From Pseudoalteromonas sp. (GTDB taxonomy: Bacteria; Pseudomonadota; Gammaproteobacteria; Enterobacterales; Alteromonadaceae), in NCBI RefSeq assembly GCF_018402495.1, contig NZ_JAGYIU010000001.1, positions 124,001 through 188,000 of the forward strand: 64,000 nucleotides of DNA. Reading direction: 5' to 3'. The position numbers and the translations under genes were made by a program. Under the pieces are notes generated by a model. It did no database searches. It was not told where the DNA came from and saw nothing but the letters and a program-made list of their open reading frames with translations. Below are positions 59,799 to 64,000 of the stretch, in pieces (positions within the stretch are counted from its first letter, which is position 1; every line of letters begins with the position of its first letter).

Positions 59799-60071
59799 GT
59801 GAATAAATCTCAATTAATCGATCAAATCGCAGCTGATGCTGACATTTCTAAAGCGGCTGCTGGTCGTGCTCTAGATTCATTCATCGAATCTGTATCTGGC
59901 GCGCTAAAAGATGGCGACTCAGTTGCACTTGTTGGATTTGGTACGTTTTCTGTACGCGAGCGTGCTGCTCGTGCAGGCCGTAACCCACAAACTGGTGAAA
60001 CAATTCAAATTGCTGCCGCTAACATCCCTGCTTTCAAAGCCGGTAAAGCGCTTAAAGACGCAGTAAACTAA
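59799..60071 (+). CDS. hupB: HU beta, nucleoid-associated DNA-binding protein
   Basis: 90 residues from a GTG at 59799 (read as Met), preceded by GAGGATGATATT, giving the standard start [20 protein letters not shown]. The DNA-binding arm shows as [20 protein letters not shown] followed by the intercalating proline loop. HU dimers bend and compact DNA. A ten-residue extension to an upstream ATG exists but does not fit HU. GTG starts for hupB are also known in E. coli. Confidence 0.96.
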   Translation: MNKSQLIDQIAADADISKAAAGRALDSFIESVSGALKDGDSVALVGFGTFSVRERAARAGRNPQTGETIQIAAANIPAFKAGKALKDAVN

Positions 60072-60166
60072 TCACTGTATAAACAAATTAGTTATGGCGA
60101 GTTAAATTAACGCTTAATTATTCTAATTGATGAATTAAGTTACTTTACCGCCAGTTACTTCAAGTG

Positions 60167-60198
60167 AAAAAGCGTATCTGGTAAGATACGCTTTTTTT
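60167..60198 (+). terminator. Rho-independent terminator of hupB
   Basis: AAAAAGCGTATCT-GGTA-AGATACGCTTTTTTT, perfect stem and T-run. Confidence 0.93.
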
Positions 60199-60244
60199 AC
60201 ATGTGACAAGGTAAAAATGCCTTGATCAGAAAAGAGATTAACAA

Positions 60245-62146
60245 ATGCTTGAGAAAATCAGAGAAGGTTCGCAAGGACCGGTAGCCAAAGTCATTTTAGG
60301 CGCGGTGATTTTATCTTTTGCCTTAGCTGGGATTGGTAGTTATTTGGGTCAAACCCCAGAACAACCCGTTGCTGAAGTAAATGGAATTAAAATTAGCCAA
60401 ACAGAATTTAGCCGTGCGTTTCAAAATGAACGTAGCCGCTTAGAGCAACAATTTGGTGAGTATTTTACCCAAATAGCAGCTGATCCAACCTACATGGCTC
60501 AAATACGCCAAGGCGTGATTGACCGTTTAGTACAACAAGAATTACAAAGTCAGTTAGCCTCTGAGCTGGGTCTTCGTGTGAGTGATGAGAGTATTCGTCA
60601 AACAATTTTAGAGCTACCTTACTTTAAGATTGGCGATCAGTTTAATAACGACCGCTACTTACAAGTTATTCGTCAAATGAATTTCCAACCGGATTCATTT
60701 AGAGAATATCTGCGTGATGATATGACACGAAGCCAGTTAGTATCTGCGGTTGCAGGGACTGATTTTGCGTTGCAAAACGAGCTTAAGTCAGCCATTGCAC
60801 TACAACAACAAACGCGAAGCATTGACTATTTAGTAATTGATAAACAAGCAATGAAAGCTGATGTTGAAGTCACAGAGCAAGAAGTTGCAGATTACTATGA
60901 ATTAAATGCAGGGCAATTTTTATCACCTGAACGTATTTCGGTTAATTACATTGAGCTTAATGTAGCCGATATTGATGTTGCATCAGTAACTGAAGACGAT
61001 GTAAAGGCTTATTATGAGCAGAGTAAAGCCCAGTATGTTGAGCCTGAAAAACGTCGTGTATCGCATATCTTAATTGATAACAGCGAAGATGATGATATGG
61101 CAAAAGAGAAAGCGGAGTCTTTGCTAGCACAACTAAATGCTGGCGCTGATTTTGCGCAATTAGCAGAATCGTCGTCAGATGATATTGTTAGCGCCGAAAT
61201 GGGCGGTGATTTAGAGTGGATTGAACGTGATGTTATGGAGCCTGCATTTGAAGAGGCTGCTTTTGCTCTGCAAAACAAAGGTGATTACTCGGATGTAGTT
61301 GCCTCTGAGTTTGGTTACCATATTATTAAACTGACAGACATTCAATCGCAGCAAGTTAAACCGTATGACGAGGTTAAAGCAGATTTACGTGCTGAGCTTG
61401 AGCAAGCTGAAAAAGTGGACGCGTTTTACGAGAAACAAACAGAAATGGGTGCGTTAGCATTTGAAATTTCTGACCGCTTAGACGATGCCGCTGAAGTTGC
61501 GGGTGTTGAGGTTCAATCTACACCATTACTAGCGCTTAACGCACTTCCTGAGCCACTTAATAACCCAGGGGTTATTACAGCCTTATCATCAGCTGAACTA
61601 CTTGAAGATAAAGTAAATTCAGAAGTGATTGAGCTAGGTAGTGAGCACGTAATTGTGGTTCGTGTAAACGAGCATCAACCGGCTGCAACCAAAGCACTAA
61701 GCGAAGTAAGTGAGCAAATTAAAACACGCTTAGTAAATGAAAAAACCTCAGCGCTTGCTAAAGAAAAAGCCCGTACCTTATTTGCTCAGATTAAAGACGG
61801 TAAGAGCTTAAACGACATTGCTGCTGAGCAGTCACTGAGCGTGCGTAAAGAGTCGCAACTTACTCGTCAAAGCCCAGGTGTTTCACCAGCTATTGTAACT
61901 CAAGTATTTAAAATGGCGCATCCAAACGATGGTGCAGTTTATGATGTTGTTAATTTAAATAATGGTGATGCGGCTATTGTGGCACTTAATTCAGTCACAG
62001 ACGCACCAGTGAGTGACACCATTGAGCCACAAATGAAGCAAAATATTACCATGGCCCAAGCACAGAAAAACTACACGGTATTTATTGAGTCACTCAAGCA
62101 ACAAGCTGATCTCAATGTACCAAAAACAGCGCAACCTGTTGAATAA
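60245..62146 (+). CDS. ppiD: PpiD, membrane-anchored periplasmic folding factor
   Basis: 633 residues. Short cytoplasmic N-terminus, one membrane helix (~16-36, VAKVILGAVILSFALAGIGS), SurA-like N-terminal chaperone region (PVAEVNGIKISQTEFSRAFQ and on), a parvulin domain (~265-365, RRVSHILIDNSEDD ... GGDLEWIERDVM) and a long C-terminal chaperone half. PpiD sits near the Sec translocon and helps outer-membrane proteins emerge into the periplasm. It ends the tig-to-ppiD block. Confidence 0.95.
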   Translation: MLEKIREGSQGPVAKVILGAVILSFALAGIGSYLGQTPEQPVAEVNGIKISQTEFSRAFQNERSRLEQQFGEYFTQIAADPTYMAQIRQGVIDRLVQQELQSQLASELGLRVSDESIRQTILELPYFKIGDQFNNDRYLQVIRQMNFQPDSFREYLRDDMTRSQLVSAVAGTDFALQNELKSAIALQQQTRSIDYLVIDKQAMKADVEVTEQEVADYYELNAGQFLSPERISVNYIELNVADIDVASVTEDDVKAYYEQSKAQYVEPEKRRVSHILIDNSEDDDMAKEKAESLLAQLNAGADFAQLAESSSDDIVSAEMGGDLEWIERDVMEPAFEEAAFALQNKGDYSDVVASEFGYHIIKLTDIQSQQVKPYDEVKADLRAELEQAEKVDAFYEKQTEMGALAFEISDRLDDAAEVAGVEVQSTPLLALNALPEPLNNPGVITALSSAELLEDKVNSEVIELGSEHVIVVRVNEHQPAATKALSEVSEQIKTRLVNEKTSALAKEKARTLFAQIKDGKSLNDIAAEQSLSVRKESQLTRQSPGVSPAIVTQVFKMAHPNDGAVYDVVNLNNGDAAIVALNSVTDAPVSDTIEPQMKQNITMAQAQKNYTVFIESLKQQADLNVPKTAQPVE

Positions 62147-62161
62147 GGCATGAGCTAAATT

Positions 62162-62189
62162 AAAAAAGGCGCCATCTGGCGCCTTTTTT
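62162..62189. terminator. Bidirectional terminator between ppiD and sapF
   Basis: AAAAAAGGCGCC-ATCT-GGCGCCTTTTTT, perfect and symmetric, between convergent genes. Confidence 0.93.
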
Positions 62190-62198
62190 GTTTTTGTC

Positions 62199-62960
62199 TT
62201 AACAGCTTAGTAAGCGTTGAGTGATCTTTGATTGTGGGCTTTGAAAAATAGTTTCTGTGTCACCGTATTCAACAATTTCACCTTTGTTGAGCACAACTAG
62301 TTGGTCGCTAATATGACGTACTAAACTTAAATGATGAGTGATCAAAATATAGGTTAAACCAGTTTCTAGCTGCAGTTTGAGTAATAAGTTTACTATTTGC
62401 GCTCTTACAGAGGGGTCAAGCGACGAAAGCGCTTCGTCGAGTACAACAACCTTAGGGTCTAAAATAAGTGCACGAGCGAGCGCTACACGTTGTAATTGCC
62501 CAATACTAAACATATGCGGATAATATTGTTGGTGATCAACCAATAAACCCACCTTAAGTAACGTACTATCAATTTTTTCGCTGCGCTGAGCTTGATCAAA
62601 ATCAGTATTAAATTTTAGGCAATCATCAAGCATTTCTGCAATGGTCAGTGCTGGGTTTAGTGAGGTGGCTGAATCTTGAAAAATCATCCGAATATAACGA
62701 CACTGAGCATCGCGCTGACCGTTATTTTCAATGGTGTTATTTTCTAATAATATTTGTCCGCTGTCTGCACTATAAGCACCGACTAACAGTTTAGCAAGGG
62801 TACTTTTTCCTGAGCCCGTTTCACCAATAATGGCAATCGTTTCACCTTTACCAATACTAAATGAGATATTTTTTAGTACCTCAAATTTTTTACGGTTAAA
62901 TAAGCCCGCACGTATGTTAAAGGTTTTTGACAAGGCCTGAACTTTTAACAGAGGTTGCAT
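62199..62960 (-). CDS. sapF: SapF, peptide ABC transporter ATP-binding subunit
   Basis: 253 residues. Walker A GETGSGKSTLAKLL (~45), Q-loop RYIRMIFQDSATSLNPALT, a modified signature MFSIGQLQRVALARAL in place of LSGGQ, and Walker B VVVLDEALSSLDP. This departure from the signature is seen in SapF-type proteins. Its ATG overlaps the sapD stop by one base, so the two are coupled. The Sap/Dpp-like importer brings peptides across the inner membrane; some members give antimicrobial-peptide resistance. Confidence 0.9.
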   Translation of the reverse strand: MQPLLKVQALSKTFNIRAGLFNRKKFEVLKNISFSIGKGETIAIIGETGSGKSTLAKLLVGAYSADSGQILLENNTIENNGQRDAQCRYIRMIFQDSATSLNPALTIAEMLDDCLKFNTDFDQAQRSEKIDSTLLKVGLLVDHQQYYPHMFSIGQLQRVALARALILDPKVVVLDEALSSLDPSVRAQIVNLLLKLQLETGLTYILITHHLSLVRHISDQLVVLNKGEIVEYGDTETIFQSPQSKITQRLLSC

Positions 62961-63952
62961 TATTTTACTTCCTTGATCAATGGAAAGTGACAGGCATAAC
63001 TATGGCCATGGTGCTTAGAGAGTTTAGGGGCAACCACACACTCTTTTTGTGCTTGTGGGCAACGTGGGCCCAAACGGCAACCAATAGGTAGATGTTGTAA
63101 TGTCGGTATGGTGCCCTTAAGCGCGTAAAAAGGTTCTTTATGGGCTAAGCCATGCTCATAATCAGGTAAGCTTTTTAATAGCGCTTGTGTGTACGGATGA
63201 CGTGGTTGACTAAAAATGCGCTGCGTTGGTCCAGCCTCAACCATTTGTCCACAATATAAAACATGAATACCGTGCGACCAATTCACTATTTCTTCTAGCT
63301 CGTGAGAAATCATCAAAATAGACATGTTTTTTAGCTGATTCAGACTTTTTAATAACCTAAATACTTGCGCACGAGTGGTACTTTCTAGCGCGGTTGTTGG
63401 CTCGTCGGCGATCAACAATTTAGGTGTACGTGCAATGGCCATGGCTATCATGACTTTTTGGCAAACGCCCTCGGAGAGTTCATGTGGGTAGCTATCAAGT
63501 ACCGCTTCATGATTTTTAATACCCACTTTGTGTATTAAGGCTTTAACACGGTCTTTACGCGCTCGGTTTCGTTTTAAGAAAAACCCTGTGGTGGCCACTT
63601 CGGGCAGTGTTTCAGCTATTTGATTAAATATTTTTGCGGTAGGGTCAAGGCAACGACTTGGGTCTTGATAAATCATCGCAATATCTTGGCTGACGGTTTT
63701 ACGGCGCTGCTCTGGTGTTAGGCGCATTAAATCGACACCACGCCAATGCATTCTATCGGCGGTTATCACCCAGCGCTCATTCAGCACACCTACAATCGCT
63801 TTTGCAATTAAGCTTTTGCCTGAGCCTGATTCTCCCACTAGAGCGTGTACTTCGCCTTCTTTTAAACTAAAACTTACGCGGTCAACTGCGCGAATTGTCG
63901 TTTCAGCTGTTTGCAGCTCAATAGTTAAGTTTCGAATATCTAGTAAATGCAT
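62960..63952 (-). CDS. sapD: SapD, peptide ABC transporter ATP-binding subunit
   Basis: 330 residues. Walker A GESGSGKSLIAKAI, Q-loop DIAMIYQDPSRCLDP, signature ELSEGVCQKVMIAMAIA, Walker B LLIADEPTTAL, then the oligopeptide/dipeptide-type C-terminal domain with a cysteine-rich CRLGPRCPQAQKEC cluster that in relatives holds an iron-sulfur centre. It pairs with SapF. The ATG at 63952 directly follows the sapC stop (TAAATG). Confidence 0.92.
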   Translation of the reverse strand: MHLLDIRNLTIELQTAETTIRAVDRVSFSLKEGEVHALVGESGSGKSLIAKAIVGVLNERWVITADRMHWRGVDLMRLTPEQRRKTVSQDIAMIYQDPSRCLDPTAKIFNQIAETLPEVATTGFFLKRNRARKDRVKALIHKVGIKNHEAVLDSYPHELSEGVCQKVMIAMAIARTPKLLIADEPTTALESTTRAQVFRLLKSLNQLKNMSILMISHELEEIVNWSHGIHVLYCGQMVEAGPTQRIFSQPRHPYTQALLKSLPDYEHGLAHKEPFYALKGTIPTLQHLPIGCRLGPRCPQAQKECVVAPKLSKHHGHSYACHFPLIKEVK

Positions 63953-64000
63953 TTAATCAGCCTTACGCGCTTGTAAAACTTTGCGAAGTCCATCACCCAC
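63953..64000 (-). CDS. sapC: SapC-like permease, C-terminal end only
   Basis: The last 15 codons (VGDGLRKVLQARKAD and TAA) of a gene entering from the right edge, in frame and adjacent to sapD. GDGLR near the C-terminus is typical of DppC/SapC-type permeases, and the position fits sapC. Confidence 0.75.
   Translation of the reverse strand: MGDGLRKVLQARKAD

Overview
The window is chromosomal DNA of a marine gammaproteobacterium of the order Alteromonadales, most likely Pseudoalteromonas. The reasons are the AT-rich coding style, a sodium-type flagellar motor gene (motY) next to rnt, a tmRNA whose tag reads ANDDNYSLAA, and conserved blocks in the usual gammaproteobacterial order (truA-accD-folC-dedD-cvpA-purF; ppiB/lpxH/cysS/folD; tig-clpP-clpX-lon-hupB-ppiD). 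The species call is inference, not a database match.

Layout. 1-5.7 kb: aromatic amino acid permease (cut by the window edge), motY and rnt (divergent), a small TA-flanked palindromic-ended element that supplies part of the rnt stop codon, fapA, and ssrA. 5.6-13.1 kb: a nine-copy heptamer repeat, a TSUP permease, an NAD(P)-binding protein, mnmC and fabB (divergent around a palindromic operator), pdxB and asd. 13.4-24.9 kb: a giant acidic-repeat fimV, truA, accD, folC, a SPOR protein, cvpA, purF and a Yip1 protein.

25.1-47.0 kb: a genomic island of about 21.1 kb lies inside miaE, the tRNA ms2i6A hydroxylase gene. The host gene is split into a 45-codon 5' piece (25102-25254) and a 3' piece (46345-47010). 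Beside the left junction the island encodes a large serine recombinase whose stop codon overlaps the start of a complete second miaE, so the element appears to break its target and replace it. Other island contents are an IS66 element that decapitates an operon gene, a Mob/Pre-like relaxase candidate, a phosphoribosyltransferase-fold protein, a PD-(D/E)xK-like protein, a 52-bp perfect palindrome, a seven-gene Co/Zn/Cd efflux operon under a CadR-like MerR regulator with a 19-bp-spacer promoter, and a RepA-like helicase gene broken near its 3' end by an IS3 element. RepA, relaxase and recombinase together suggest a plasmid-like integrative mobilizable element, now partly damaged by insertion sequences.

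47.0-64 kb: core genes again. These are lpxH, ppiB, cysS, an EamA permease, folD, five tRNAs (Pro-Arg-His-Pro-Pro) behind a strong promoter, the tig-clpP-clpX-lon-hupB-ppiD protein-quality-control block (lon with a clear sigma-32-type promoter), and sapD/sapF with the end of sapC. Three diverged copies of a roughly 162-bp repeat with ATACCAA/TTGGTAT ends are scattered between core genes.
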